Shown piece after piece: positions 24,421 to 34,331 of a stretch of DNA of 64,000 nt. Location: contig NZ_CP159996.1 of NCBI RefSeq assembly GCF_040703035.1, positions 2,142,001-2,206,000 on the forward strand, in the 5' to 3' direction. A model generated the notes under the pieces. The model worked only from the letters and a program-made list of their open reading frames with translations. It was not told the DNA's origin and did not search any database. A program made the position numbers and the translations under genes. How positions within the stretch are numbered: the first letter of the stretch is position 1; each line of letters opens with the position of its first letter. Source of the stretch: Terribacillus aidingensis (lineage in GTDB: Bacteria; Bacillota; Bacilli; Bacillales; Amphibacillaceae).

Positions 24421-25197
24421 TTAGTAGTTCGTGTCACTTCCAAAGAAGTTCTTGAACGACTGGATATTCGTCGCACGGTTCATCTCGGCGATGGATGTTG
24501 TCAACGGAATACCTTTCGGGCAGACCTGAACACAGTTCTGAGAGTTACCGCAGCTGCCGATACCGCCTTCACCCATCAATGCTTCCAGACGTTCCCCTTT
24601 GTTCATTGCACCAGTTGGATGGGCATTGAACAAACGAACCTGGGAAATCGGTGCTGGGCCGATGAAATCTGATTTATCGTTTACGTTCGGGCATGCTTCC
24701 AAACACACGCCGCAAGTCATGCATTTGGAAAGCTCATATGCCCATTGGCGTTTCTTCTCTGGCATACGCGGACCAGGTCCTAGATCGTACGTACCATCAA
24801 TCGGTACCCAAGCTTTGACTTTTTTCAGGCTGTCGAACATTTGAGAGCGGTCCACAGCCAAATCACGGATGATTGGGAACGTAGACATTGGCTCTAGACG
24901 AATTGGCTGCTCCAGTTTATCGATAAGTGCCGCACAAGACTGTCTTGGCGTACCGTTGATAACCATGGAACATGCTCCGCAAACCTCTTCCAGACAGTTC
25001 ATATCCCAATAGATAGGGGTCGTTTCCTTGCCTTCCGCATTCACCGGGTTTCTCCGGATCTCCATCAAAGCAGAGATGACGTTCATATTCTCCCTGTATG
25101 GTACGTGGAAGGTTTCTTCATAAGGGGCGCTACTCGGATCATTCTGACGTGTCACAATAATTGTTATCGTCTCTTGCTTCGTTTTCGTCGCTTCCAT
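24421..25197 (-). CDS. sdhB: Succinate dehydrogenase iron-sulfur subunit
   Basis: The 258-residue protein contains the 2Fe-2S plant-ferredoxin cysteines (CLEEVCGACSMVING and the later SC) and the C-terminal 4Fe-4S/3Fe-4S cysteines (CMTCGVCLEACPNVN, CGNSQNCVQVCPKG). It carries electrons from SdhA flavin to the haem b subunit SdhC at the cytoplasmic membrane. It overlaps the sdhA stop by one base (ATG/TAATG-type junction), in the usual C-A-B order. Last gene of the operon, followed by a strong terminator. In B. subtilis gerE would follow; here accessory DNA does. Confidence 0.97.
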   Translation of the reverse strand: MEATKTKQETITIIVTRQNDPSSAPYEETFHVPYRENMNVISALMEIRRNPVNAEGKETTPIYWDMNCLEEVCGACSMVINGTPRQSCAALIDKLEQPIRLEPMSTFPIIRDLAVDRSQMFDSLKKVKAWVPIDGTYDLGPGPRMPEKKRQWAYELSKCMTCGVCLEACPNVNDKSDFIGPAPISQVRLFNAHPTGAMNKGERLEALMGEGGIGSCGNSQNCVQVCPKGIPLTTSIAEMNRATNIQSFKNFFGSDTNY

Positions 25198-26966
25198 TAT
25201 GCTTTTGCCTCCTTCGCTTTCGCTTGGCTGTAGTCACGTTTTCTCGGCACGATATAGGAAGTGTCTACTTCTTCATAATAGATGTCTGGTGAGTTGGAAG
25301 ATTCATCATATCTAGCCATTGTAGTCTTCAAGAATTCTTCATCGTTACGTTCTGGGAACTCTGGTTTGTAATGGGCGCCCCGGCTTTCATTCCGCATATA
25401 CGCTCCAATTGTCATAACACGAGCTAAATGCAGCATGTTTTTCAGCTGGCGGGTGAACATAACACCTTGGTTGCTCCAAAGGGATGTATCATGGATGTTG
25501 ATATTGTTCCAGCGCTCTTGCAGCTCCTGCAATTTGTCATCCGTTTTCAGCAATTTGCTGTTTTCACGAACTACTGTCACGTTATCCGTCATCCATTCGC
25601 CTAGCTCACGATGCAGCTTGTATGCATTTTCTTTCCCGTCCATCTTTATCATCTTATCGAAGTTTGCCTGCTCTTTTGCAAGTGCATCATCGAATAATTT
25701 GCTGGAGATGTCAGCAGCATGCTTATCCAGTCCGTCGATATATTTGATTGCATTCGGTCCGGCAACCATTCCGCCGTATATTGCGGACAGAAGGGAGTTC
25801 GCACCAAGACGGTTTGCACCATGCTGGGAGTAATCACATTCTCCAGCTGCAAAGATTCCCGGAATGTTTGTCATCTGATCATCACTGATCCAAAGACCGC
25901 CCATAGAATAATGGACTGCCGGGAAGATCTTCATTGGAACCTTACGTGGATCATCACCAGCGAATTTTTCATAAATTTCAATGATACCGCCCAGTTTGAC
26001 ATCCAGCTCTTTTGGATCCTTATGGGAAAGATCAAGATAAACCATGTTCTCGCCGTTGATACCAAGCTTTTGGTTAACACATACATCGAAGATTTCACGC
26101 GTTGCAATATCACGTGGTACCAAGTTTCCGTACGCTGGGTATTTCTCTTCAAGGAAGTACCAAGGCTCACCATCTTTGTACGTCCAAACACGACCGCCTT
26201 CTCCGCGAGCGGATTCACTCATGAGACGGAGCTTATCGTCACCAGGTATGGCTGTAGGATGAATCTGAATGAACTCTCCATTCGCATAAATTGCGCCTTG
26301 CTCATACAAAGCTCCAGCAGCAGAACCCGTGTTGATGATGGAGTTCGTCGATTTTCCGAAGATGATACCAGGACCGCCTGTCGCCATGATGACTGCATCT
26401 GCCCTTAACGCGCGCAATTCATGGGATTGGATATTCTGTGTCAGGATACCGCGTCCGACACCTTCCTCATCAATGATGGCATGAACGAATTCCCAGCCTT
26501 CATATTTTGTTACCAGACCTGCTGTTTCAAAGCGTCTCACCTGCTCATCAAGTGCATAAAGCAGCTGTTGACCAGTCGTTGCACCAGCATAAGCTGTCCG
26601 GTGATATTGCGTACCCCCGAAACGACGGAAATCAAGCAGTCCCTCTGGTGTCCGGTTGAACATAACTCCCATCCGGTCGAGCATATGGATTATACTTGGT
26701 GCTGCATCGCACATTCCTTTTACAGGACCTTGGTTGGCAAGGAAATCGCCACCGTAAACCGTATCATCGAAATGCTCCCAAGTGGAGTCACCCTCCCCCT
26801 TCGTATTGACCGCTCCGTTGATGCCTCCCTGTGCACAAACGGAGTGGGAGCGTTTTACCGGAACAATGGATAATAAATCTACATGAACGCCGGCTTCTGC
26901 TGCTTTGATGGTTGCCATCAAGCCTGCAAGACCCCCGCCGACAACAACTATATTTCGTTTACTCAT
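25197..26966 (-). CDS. sdhA: Succinate dehydrogenase flavoprotein subunit
   Basis: The 589-residue protein starts NIVVVGGGLAGLMATIKAAE (FAD GxGxxG), has the flavin-attachment histidine region RSHSVCAQGGINGA, the substrate-binding HPTAIPG and SESARGEGGRVW, and HYSMGGLW near residue 350. It oxidises succinate to fumarate in the TCA cycle, passing electrons to SdhB. The length fits Gram-positive class B enzymes. A GGGGACTT ribosome-binding region precedes the ATG, 32 bp after sdhC. Confidence 0.97.
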   Translation of the reverse strand: MSKRNIVVVGGGLAGLMATIKAAEAGVHVDLLSIVPVKRSHSVCAQGGINGAVNTKGEGDSTWEHFDDTVYGGDFLANQGPVKGMCDAAPSIIHMLDRMGVMFNRTPEGLLDFRRFGGTQYHRTAYAGATTGQQLLYALDEQVRRFETAGLVTKYEGWEFVHAIIDEEGVGRGILTQNIQSHELRALRADAVIMATGGPGIIFGKSTNSIINTGSAAGALYEQGAIYANGEFIQIHPTAIPGDDKLRLMSESARGEGGRVWTYKDGEPWYFLEEKYPAYGNLVPRDIATREIFDVCVNQKLGINGENMVYLDLSHKDPKELDVKLGGIIEIYEKFAGDDPRKVPMKIFPAVHYSMGGLWISDDQMTNIPGIFAAGECDYSQHGANRLGANSLLSAIYGGMVAGPNAIKYIDGLDKHAADISSKLFDDALAKEQANFDKMIKMDGKENAYKLHRELGEWMTDNVTVVRENSKLLKTDDKLQELQERWNNINIHDTSLWSNQGVMFTRQLKNMLHLARVMTIGAYMRNESRGAHYKPEFPERNDEEFLKTTMARYDESSNSPDIYYEEVDTSYIVPRKRDYSQAKAKEAKA

Positions 26967-26998
26967 TTCTTTAAGTCCCCTCTCTTAAAGCCGCTATC

Positions 26999-27619
26999 TT
27001 ATACGCCCATACCGAATGCCAGCAAAGAGCGTATCCCCAAATACGTTACGCCTAGGAACACAAGCAGCGTCGCATATGTTGCAATTCGCTGGGAACGCGG
27101 AGAAACAGTGATTCCCCATGTAACCAGGAAGCTCCATAAGCCGTTCGCGAAATGGAACGTTGTGGAAATGACGCCAATCAAGTAGAACCAGAAGAAGAAT
27201 GGCTGTGTCAAAATCGCTTCCATGAAATCGAAATCAATTGATTCTTGCGTGAAGATCGTGATAACGCGAGTCTGATACACATGCCATGCGATGAATATCA
27301 GTGTCACGATACCAGTGATCCGCTGCAGCAGAAACATCAGGTTTCGGAAGTATCCATATCTTCTCGTATTGTTCTTGCCTGTCAGTACGATGTACACACC
27401 GAGAATGGCATGATACAGGATCGGTATGTAGATGACGACCCATTCCAGCACGAATCGGAATGGAAGATTGTGCATGAAACCGGCAGCAGTATTGAAGCTG
27501 CCGCTTCCGTATGCAGCAAAGTGGTTAATGACCAAGTGCTGGATAAGGAAGATTCCGATTGGAAGCACTCCTAACAACGAATGAAGCCTGCGGTAGAAAA
27601 ACTCTCGATTCTCGTTCAT
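26999..27619 (-). CDS. sdhC: Succinate dehydrogenase cytochrome b558 subunit
   Basis: The 206-residue membrane protein has five hydrophobic helices and the four conserved haem-ligand histidines at about residues 28 (IQHLVINH), 70 (LYHAILG), 113 (AWHVYQT) and 156 (FHFANGLW), as in B. subtilis cytochrome b558. It anchors SdhAB and reduces menaquinone with two haems b. GAGGGGG precedes the ATG. It heads the sdhCAB operon, with a sigma-A promoter and a cre-like site ~105-145 bp upstream. Confidence 0.97.
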   Translation of the reverse strand: MNENREFFYRRLHSLLGVLPIGIFLIQHLVINHFAAYGSGSFNTAAGFMHNLPFRFVLEWVVIYIPILYHAILGVYIVLTGKNNTRRYGYFRNLMFLLQRITGIVTLIFIAWHVYQTRVITIFTQESIDFDFMEAILTQPFFFWFYLIGVISTTFHFANGLWSFLVTWGITVSPRSQRIATYATLLVFLGVTYLGIRSLLAFGMGV

Positions 27620-27721
27620 ACGTACCCCCTCAGTAGCTCTCTGAATTAACAGAATGATTGCGTTTTCATATTCGATTAAAAATAAAACCGATTGAAAACT
27701 GAATCCGTTCTTAACAATATT

Positions 27722-27763
27722 ATTGTATAACTATCAAATTTAGGCGTCAAGAAAACGCTTTAA
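27722..27763 (-). promoter_or_regulatory. sdhCAB promoter with overlapping cre-like site
   Basis: On the minus strand TTGACG (27750-27745), 17-bp spacer, TACAAT (27727-27722). Touching the -35 box upstream is TTAAAGCGTTTTCT (27763-27750), 13 of 14 positions agreeing with the CcpA cre consensus TGWAARCGYTWWCW. This suggests carbon catabolite control of succinate dehydrogenase. Confidence 0.75.
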
Positions 27764-27938
27764 AAAATTTACTAATCTCTTTTTTTATTTTATATAAATC
27801 AATCGATTAACGATGAATTTTGTCAGTTTCATAAACATTGTCAATTCAGCCAAAAGACATTGGCAGTTTACCTAGTTTTCATGGTAAAGTGAGTAAAGAT
27901 ACTTTGTAATTGCAACCAGGCGGGAAAGGAAGACATGC

Positions 27939-28382
27939 ATGCAAAAGAAAATGCAAGAATTCGACAAGGATTATATGGAACAGCTCATCACTCATGGTGC
28001 CGGTCACGATATATTGCGTTTTGTCAGTTTACCAGACTTATTAGGTGAGGACGCTTCCTCCATCCTTTATGTGATGGGAAAAAAACTGGCACGAAAAGTA
28101 AACCCGACATCCATGGAACAAGTTGAGGACTTCTTCATCCAGATGGGCTGGGGGAACTTGAGCCTTATCAAACAGAAACGACAAGAAATGACATTCGAAC
28201 TCTCTGGAGCACCAGTCTTACATAGATGGAAGGTCGGAGTCGGAAAAGAATACCGAATGGAAGCAGGCTTCCTCGCTGCAAGCATCGAGCAGATCAAGGA
28301 ACTTGCCTGTGAATGTGTAGACGAAAATGTACCTAAAAAAGAACATGTTCAATTCAATGTGTACTTTGCTAAGGAAGATTGA
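27939..28382 (+). CDS. yslB: YslB family protein (DUF2507)
   Basis: The 147-residue cytosolic protein belongs to the V4R-like DUF2507 family (LITHGAGHDILRFVSLPDLL, VEDFFIQMGWGNLSLI, EAGFLAASIEQIKELACECV). In B. subtilis yslB is likewise divergent from sdhC, which supports the name. Function unknown; V4R-type domains bind small hydrophobic ligands. AAAGGA is eight bases before the ATG. Confidence 0.88.
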   Translation: MQKKMQEFDKDYMEQLITHGAGHDILRFVSLPDLLGEDASSILYVMGKKLARKVNPTSMEQVEDFFIQMGWGNLSLIKQKRQEMTFELSGAPVLHRWKVGVGKEYRMEAGFLAASIEQIKELACECVDENVPKKEHVQFNVYFAKED

Positions 28383-28467
28383 TGGATACAACATATAATG
28401 GAGAATGACGTGTGTTTCTTGCACGTCATTTTTAATGCTTTTCTCGCTTTATACAGGCTGTTTAGAA

Positions 28468-28914
28468 CTATCTATTCAAGTACTTCCTTCCAGCTGTCCA
28501 TTGATAATAAAAGAACAATACATAAAATCTAGCACGCTCGTATTCTATAAATTCACGATGAAACACAGGATATTCTTTTAATAAGATGTCGTTCTGGTTA
28601 CCCCACTCCGGATGACGTAAAAAGAAGTTCAAGCTGCACCAATAGATTAGTCCCCTTTCAGGAAGATTACCTCTTCCCAGATGATATACAGCTCCTGCAA
28701 TTTCCATCCAATGCGTATTCCAGTCTGCTAAATCCAACTCCTCCATCATTGTGTTATGTGCTATCATTCGCTGCAATTCCGTATTAGGAAACGGCTTCAT
28801 TAAACGAAGTGCTAAAAGTTCATCTACCGTTTTTGTCCATCTTTCCCGAACAACAGTCCGTACAAGCTGTCGATGATATGACGTGGTCATGGTAATATAT
28901 TTATCATCCTTCAT
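28468..28914 (-). CDS. Hypothetical protein, Trp/Tyr-rich
   Basis: The 148-residue protein (MKDDKYITMTTSYHRQLVRT … FYVLFFYYQWTAGRKYLNR) is helical, with unusual aromatic content in its second half (GLIYWCSLNFFLRHPEWGNQ). No membrane segment is long enough to be convincing. ATG 28914 follows GAGGAG by four bases; an upstream in-frame ATG at 28962 has no such site. No family is recognised. It lies alone between yslB and uvrC, where B. subtilis has the aspartokinase gene lysC. Confidence 0.6.
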   Translation of the reverse strand: MKDDKYITMTTSYHRQLVRTVVRERWTKTVDELLALRLMKPFPNTELQRMIAHNTMMEELDLADWNTHWMEIAGAVYHLGRGNLPERGLIYWCSLNFFLRHPEWGNQNDILLKEYPVFHREFIEYERARFYVLFFYYQWTAGRKYLNR

Positions 28915-28962
28915 ATATCTCCTCATTTCATTTGGTCTAACATTATTGTTACATTTAAACAA

Positions 28963-29216
28963 TAAATTTATTAACTATGTACTTATTTATCTGGAAATAA
29001 CTTTAAACATACATGTCATATTAGGTGCATAATCTTTAAAATCATACCTTTTATGACATGCTTCATTTCGTTTTGAAGCAAATAATCCTATAAAGGCTTT
29101 GTCCTGGGCATTCTCTTGGAGGATTTTTTGGACTTGTGTTCAGCAGGGGATTGGTAATTAATGTTAAATTGAGTATAGCATAGATCACAAAGTATCAAAC
29201 AATAATTGCTCACAAC
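28963..29216 (-). other. 254-bp intergenic region, possible structured leader
   Basis: On the minus strand a TATACT at ~29172-29177 with TTTGAT 16 bp upstream looks like a promoter, giving a long (~200 nt) leader for the 28468 gene. In it are GCTTCA…TGAAGC (~29064-29085) and AATCC…GGATT pairings. I cannot assign it to a known riboswitch class. Confidence 0.35.
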
Positions 29217-29248
29217 AAAACCAGGCCTATCTTAGGCCTGGTTTTCAT
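29217..29248 (-). terminator. Terminator after uvrC
   Basis: AAAACCAGGCCTA and TAGGCCTGGTTTT form a 13-bp stem with a short loop. Confidence 0.93.
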
Positions 29249-29252
29249 CTTG

Positions 29253-31046
29253 CTATTCTTCTGCAACTTCCTCAGGATTATTCAAATGGTTCAAAATAAC
29301 TTGAGCGGTCGGTGCCGGAATTCCTAGCTTAGTAATTTCTTCTACGCTTGCTTCTTGAATTGCTGTCACTGATTTAAAGTGACGCATGAGCAGTCTTCTG
29401 CGCTTCTCGCCGACTCCTGGAATATCGTCCAGCTTCGATTTGATCGCACTCTTCCCGCGCAGCTGGCGATGGAAGCTGATGGCGAAACGGTGCACTTCAT
29501 CCTGGATACGCTGCACCAAATAGAAATCTTGGGCGTTCCGTTCGAAATCTACAACGACTGGCGGTGTTCCGTACAGCAATTCACTTGTCCTGTGCTTGTC
29601 ATCCTTAGCAAGGCCGCAAACTGGTATATCAAGTCCAAGTTCGTCCTCCAGCACTTCGATTGCTGCGCTCATTTGTCCTTTTCCGCCGTCAATGACAATC
29701 AGGTCAGGCAAAGGCAAATTATCCTGCAGCACCCGCTTATATCGCCTGCGAATGACTTCTCGCATCGTATCGTAATCATCAGGACCTTTTACATCACGTA
29801 TCTTGTACTTGCGATATTCCTTCTTATCCGGACGGCCATCGGTAAAGACGATCATTGCAGATACCGGATCGCTTCCTTGGATATTGGAGTTATCGAATGC
29901 TTCGATACGGTGCGGTGTCGCTATATTGAGCTTCTCTCCGAGAGATTCAACCGCCTTGATTGTCCGGTCCTCATCACGCTCGATAAGTGAGAATTTCTCC
30001 TTGATGGCGATTTTCGCATTCTTTCCTGCAAGCTCGACAAGCTCTTTCTTTCGGCCGCGATATGGAATGGCTACATCCGTTTCCAAAAGCTGCTGCAATC
30101 CCTCAACGTTTGTACCGATCGGGACGAGCACTTGCTTTGGCAGCAAATGGTTTTGGTGCAGATAGAAACGCCCGACAAAAGTAAGGAATGTTTCCTCGGG
30201 TTCATCGAAGAACGGGAACATACTTACATCGCGTTCGATCAGCTTGCCTTGGCGGATGAAGAATACTTGCACACACATCCAGCCTTTGTCGTATGCGAAG
30301 CCGAAAACATCGCGGTCTGTCTGATCCGTCAATGTCATCTTCTGCTGCTCCATGACAGATTCAATATGCTGGATTTGGTCGCGCAGCTCTTTCGCACGCT
30401 CGAAATCGAGCTCTTCAGCTGCTTCCTGCATCTTCTGCTGTAAATCCTTCTTGATCTGATGGTGTCCCCCGTTTAAGAATGTCGTGATATTCTGTACGAT
30501 ATTACGGTTCGTCTCCTGCGAGACAGGATAAACACAAGGACCAAGACATTGGTGCATGTGGTAATACAAGCAGACGCGGTCCGGCATCGTATTACATTTG
30601 CGCAGCGGGTATAGTCTGTCCAGCAGCTTCTTTGTCTCCCGTGCAGCGATTACGTTCGGATATGGTCCGAAGTACTTGCCTTTATCTTTTTTCACTTTTC
30701 GTGTCACCAGCAAACGCGGCTGTTCTTCTGCTGTGATTTTCAAATATGGATATGTTTTATCATCCTTCAGGAGGATGTTATATTTAGGGTCATATTTCTT
30801 GATTAGGTTCATTTCAAGAATGAGTGCTTCAATTTCGGAGGAGGTAACAATATATTCGAAATCCACAATTTCCGCGACGAGTCGCTGTGTCTTGCGGTCG
30901 TGCGCACCGGTGAAATAGGATCTGACCCGGTTGCGGAGGAGCTTGGACTTTCCGACATAAATGACCGTCCCATTTTTATCCTTCATCAAATAACAGCCAG
31001 GCTGCGGCGGCAGAACAGCGAGTTTATCCGTTATCGTCTTGTTCAT
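29253..31046 (-). CDS. uvrC: UvrABC excinuclease subunit C
   Basis: The 597-residue protein has an N-terminal GIY-YIG domain ([30 protein letters not shown]), a cysteine-rich linker ([21 protein letters not shown]), a UVR motif for UvrB contact ([20 protein letters not shown]), an RNase H-like second nuclease domain ([34 protein letters not shown]) and helix-hairpin-helix motifs at the end ([16 protein letters not shown]). It makes both incisions in nucleotide excision repair. Typical length and domain order. Downstream of trxA as in B. subtilis. Confidence 0.97.
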   Translation of the reverse strand: MNKTITDKLAVLPPQPGCYLMKDKNGTVIYVGKSKLLRNRVRSYFTGAHDRKTQRLVAEIVDFEYIVTSSEIEALILEMNLIKKYDPKYNILLKDDKTYPYLKITAEEQPRLLVTRKVKKDKGKYFGPYPNVIAARETKKLLDRLYPLRKCNTMPDRVCLYYHMHQCLGPCVYPVSQETNRNIVQNITTFLNGGHHQIKKDLQQKMQEAAEELDFERAKELRDQIQHIESVMEQQKMTLTDQTDRDVFGFAYDKGWMCVQVFFIRQGKLIERDVSMFPFFDEPEETFLTFVGRFYLHQNHLLPKQVLVPIGTNVEGLQQLLETDVAIPYRGRKKELVELAGKNAKIAIKEKFSLIERDEDRTIKAVESLGEKLNIATPHRIEAFDNSNIQGSDPVSAMIVFTDGRPDKKEYRKYKIRDVKGPDDYDTMREVIRRRYKRVLQDNLPLPDLIVIDGGKGQMSAAIEVLEDELGLDIPVCGLAKDDKHRTSELLYGTPPVVVDFERNAQDFYLVQRIQDEVHRFAISFHRQLRGKSAIKSKLDDIPGVGEKRRRLLMRHFKSVTAIQEASVEEITKLGIPAPTAQVILNHLNNPEEVAEE

Positions 31047-31125
31047 TCGCTTTCCCCTTTTTCTAGTGCTTTACATAAAGGAACCCTTGCTACAAGGTTG
31101 TAACAAGGGATCTCATGTCTATTGC

Positions 31126-31440
31126 TTACGCGTGTTTGTTAACAAGCTCAACAAGAGCTTCTTTTGGCTGGTAACCAATTACTTGATCCACAACTTCGCC
31201 ATCTTTGAAAAGAAGCAATGTCGGGATGCTCATTACGCCGAATTTACCAGCAGTAGCTTGGTTTTCATCTACGTCAAGTTTCACGATTTTAACTTTATCG
31301 CTCATTTCTCCGTCGATTTCTTCCAATACAGGTGCGATCATTTTACAAGGTCCGCACCAAGTTGCCCAAAAGTCAGCAAGGACAAGTCCTTGGCTTGTTT
31401 CTGTATTAAAGTTTGAATCAGTTGCATTTACAATTGCCAT
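31126..31440 (-). CDS. trxA: Thioredoxin
   Basis: The 104-residue protein has the WCGPC redox active site near residue 29 ([20 protein letters not shown]) and the cis-proline loop [12 protein letters not shown]. It reduces protein disulfides in the cytosol using thioredoxin reductase. AGGAGG precedes the ATG. It lies upstream of uvrC with an imperfect hairpin (~31080-31112) between them, as in B. subtilis. Confidence 0.97.
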   Translation of the reverse strand: MAIVNATDSNFNTETSQGLVLADFWATWCGPCKMIAPVLEEIDGEMSDKVKIVKLDVDENQATAGKFGVMSIPTLLLFKDGEVVDQVIGYQPKEALVELVNKHA

Positions 31441-31539
31441 ATTACATTCCTCCTAAATAAAAGCTTTCATCGAGTATAGCACTGCTGAAGTCCGTAACGC
31501 TACTAGTTTGCTTAGAAGCGTTCATTCCTAAACATCGCA

Positions 31540-31944
31540 CTAAATACTTGCTCCTATAACATAAGATAATCCCACTGAAATAACAAGCGAAATAAATCCG
31601 ACCGCACGGTTATCATTAGCGATTTCCGTGTCGATTTTGTACGTCGGCGTCAGGAATTCGAAAATAAAATAGCCTATCAGCAGCATAACAAAACCAATGG
31701 AACTCCACATGATGCTCTGGAGGATACCATCATTATGTTCATAGGAGAAGCGAAGCACGTTCGCTATACCGAACATCTTACCGCCTGTTGCCATTGCAAC
31801 AGATAAATTACCCCGGCGGATTTCTTCCCAGTTCTTATAGGAAGTCACCAGCTCAAAAATAGCCATAAACACGATGATGCTCAGTACTGCTACGCTATAG
31901 CGCGCAGCTGTCAGGACGATCGTATTTTCCCAAAATGACTCCAT
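31540..31944 (-). CDS. DUF350 membrane protein (YshE-like)
   Basis: The 134-residue protein has four hydrophobic helices (LTAARYSVAVLSIIVFMAIF, GIANVLRFSYEHNDG, MWSSIGFVMLLIGYFIFEF, GFISLVISVGLSYVIGASI). It fits the DUF350/YshE family, usually two repeated helix pairs per unit. In B. subtilis yshE precedes mutSB on the same operon side; here it follows mutSB's stop by 20 bp, same strand. Function unknown. GGGGT precedes the ATG. Confidence 0.75.
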   Translation of the reverse strand: MESFWENTIVLTAARYSVAVLSIIVFMAIFELVTSYKNWEEIRRGNLSVAMATGGKMFGIANVLRFSYEHNDGILQSIMWSSIGFVMLLIGYFIFEFLTPTYKIDTEIANDNRAVGFISLVISVGLSYVIGASI

Positions 31945-31964
31945 AACCCCGTACTCCCCGCTGT

Positions 31965-34307
31965 TTACTGAAATTCAAGCACGGTTACACCGGTTCCGCC
32001 TTCATTCATGCCCCCAGAACGATAATTCTTCACTGCTCGGTGGCGTTTGGCAAATTCCTGCACACCTGTACGCAGGGCACCCGTTCCTTTACCATGGATG
32101 ATCGATACATGAGGATATCCAGCTAGAAGCGCATCATCCACATACTTCTCGACGCGGCGCAGTGCATCCTCGTAGCGTTCCCCTCGCAAATCCAGTTCTG
32201 TGCTCACATGATAGGCGGAGCCTTTTACTGTTGCAACCGGCTTTTCTTTTAATACGTCCTGTCTCTTTACGAATTCGATGTCTTTTCGTTTCGCTTTTAT
32301 TTTCATAATTCCAATTTGGAGCAAATATTCTTTGTCACTTACCTTCTCGACAACTGTTCCTTTTTGACCCAATGTCAAAAGAAGGACTTCATCCCCAGGC
32401 ATAAGCTGCTTGTTTTCCTTCGTTTGCGGTGCTGCTTTTGTGCCCTTTTTCGCAAGCTCCGGTGAAGCGCCTTCCAGTCGTTTGCGGGCTTCGATGATTT
32501 CATGCTCTTTTACACTGGCTTGATTTTTCATTGTGCGAAGAGAAGCAACAATCTCTTCAGCTTCTTCCCTAGCCTGCTCGACAGCCTTAGCAGCCTTTTC
32601 TTCAGCCTTTTGGTACAAGCGTTCACGCTTGGCATCGAATTCCTGCCACTGCTTCTCCAACTCACGCTTCAGCGTTTCTGCTTCTTCAAGCTGTGCTCGA
32701 GCTGTTTCATAATCGTGCTCCGCTTCTCTGCGGGATGTTTCCAGTGAAGCGATCATGTTTTCTACGCTCTTCGAATCGGTACCGATCAATTCCTTGGCAC
32801 TATCAATGATGGATTCCTTCAAGCCAAGTCGTCTGGAAATCTCGAATGCATTACTGCGGCCAGGAACACCGATCAGCAAGCGATATGTCGGTCTTAGTGT
32901 TTCCACATCGAACTCCACGCTCGCATTCACCACGCGGTCGCGGTTGTAGCCGTATGCCTTGAGCTCAGGATAATGTGTCGTCGCAACAACAGAAGCGCCG
33001 CGTTTGATCGTCTCATCAAGTATGCTCATCGCCAGTGCCGCACCTTCCTGCGGATCCGTACCGGCACCGAGCTCATCAAATAGTACAAGTGACTGATGAT
33101 CGACTTGCTTCAGGATATCAACGATATTGACCATATGAGAGCTGAACGTACTCAAGCTCTGTTCAATGGATTGTTCATCACCGATATCTGCGAACACTTC
33201 CGTGAAGACTGCCATTTCACCGCCATCAAGCGCTGGCACCTGAAGACCTGATTGGGCCATCAGTGTAAATAACCCAATCGTTTTGATCGTAACGGTCTTA
33301 CCACCAGTATTCGGACCAGTGATGACAATGGTAGAGTAATCTTCTCCAAGATCGATATCATTTGCCACTACCTGCTCTGGATCAATCAGCGGATGTCTAG
33401 CCTGCTTTAAATGAATGATACCTTTGTCATTCATTTTAGGCATAGAGCATCGCATAACTGCACCTAGCTTGGCACGTGCTGCAATGAAATCGATTTGACC
33501 AAGGATTTCGATATTCGCCAGCAAAATTGCTTCATCCTCGGCAACTCGCATACTAATTTCCTTGAGGATCCGTTCAATTTCCGCCTTTTCCTGTGCCCTT
33601 GCTTCTTGCAGCTGGTTGTTCAAATCCACTACCGCTTGTGGTTCCATGAATAAAGTCTGCCCAGAGGAAGACTGGTCATGGACGATACCGCCGATTGCCC
33701 CGCGGTATTCTTGTTTGACAGGCAGCACATAGCGGTCATTCCGGATTGTGATGATGGAATCTGACAGCATCTTGCTTTTCGATCTAGTATACGATTCAAG
33801 CTTTTCCCGCACTCGGCTTTCGTTCGTACGGATGCGGGAACGGATACCGCGGAGTCGTTCGGAGGCGCCATCCATTACTCGACCATGATCATCGATTGCA
33901 CTCTTGATATGACGTTCCAAATCACTCAATGAAACAAGCTGATCAACAAGACTGCGAATGATCGGTATCTCCGGTTCTTCCAGCTCTTCGATGAAATGTT
34001 TCAAGTTCTTACCGCCATAAATCGTACTGGCAATATCAAGGCATTCGTTCGCATTTAAAATACCGCCGATCACAGCACGCTTGACGCTTGCATGGATATC
34101 ATAAATGCCGCCAAGCGGTATACCGCCGCGAAGCCGGATGACAGAAGCTGCTTCATCCGTTTCAGCCTGTAGCTGTTCTACTTCTGCAAGCTCCGTCGCC
34201 GGCTCTATTTTCATGACTCTTTTTTTGCCAAGTGACGATGCTGCTTGTTCACTTAGCTTCTGTATGATTTTATCGAATTCCAGTACACGGAATATTCGTT
34301 TATTCAT
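31965..34307 (-). CDS. mutSB: MutS2 family ATPase/endonuclease (ribosome rescue, recombination)
   Basis: The 780-residue protein has the MutS core without mismatch-recognition domain, a Walker [17 protein letters not shown] near residue 330, a Walker B/MutS signature ([34 protein letters not shown]), a long coiled coil (~520-640), a KOW-like segment ([20 protein letters not shown]) and a C-terminal Smr nuclease domain ([35 protein letters not shown]). MutS2 resolves collided ribosomes and influences recombination. Its place between polX and yshE matches B. subtilis mutSB. Confidence 0.97.
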   Translation of the reverse strand: MNKRIFRVLEFDKIIQKLSEQAASSLGKKRVMKIEPATELAEVEQLQAETDEAASVIRLRGGIPLGGIYDIHASVKRAVIGGILNANECLDIASTIYGGKNLKHFIEELEEPEIPIIRSLVDQLVSLSDLERHIKSAIDDHGRVMDGASERLRGIRSRIRTNESRVREKLESYTRSKSKMLSDSIITIRNDRYVLPVKQEYRGAIGGIVHDQSSSGQTLFMEPQAVVDLNNQLQEARAQEKAEIERILKEISMRVAEDEAILLANIEILGQIDFIAARAKLGAVMRCSMPKMNDKGIIHLKQARHPLIDPEQVVANDIDLGEDYSTIVITGPNTGGKTVTIKTIGLFTLMAQSGLQVPALDGGEMAVFTEVFADIGDEQSIEQSLSTFSSHMVNIVDILKQVDHQSLVLFDELGAGTDPQEGAALAMSILDETIKRGASVVATTHYPELKAYGYNRDRVVNASVEFDVETLRPTYRLLIGVPGRSNAFEISRRLGLKESIIDSAKELIGTDSKSVENMIASLETSRREAEHDYETARAQLEEAETLKRELEKQWQEFDAKRERLYQKAEEKAAKAVEQAREEAEEIVASLRTMKNQASVKEHEIIEARKRLEGASPELAKKGTKAAPQTKENKQLMPGDEVLLLTLGQKGTVVEKVSDKEYLLQIGIMKIKAKRKDIEFVKRQDVLKEKPVATVKGSAYHVSTELDLRGERYEDALRRVEKYVDDALLAGYPHVSIIHGKGTGALRTGVQEFAKRHRAVKNYRSGGMNEGGTGVTVLEFQ

Positions 34308-34331
34308 GTTTTCCCCCCACTTTTTACGCTG

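Noticed and set aside
28990..29120. Cyclic-di-GMP or lysine riboswitch
   Set aside because: An AAAGCC segment exists but the conserved helices and tetraloop of these classes are not seen.
29379..30918. Long plus-strand frames inside uvrC
   Set aside because: Antisense shadows of a clear conserved gene.
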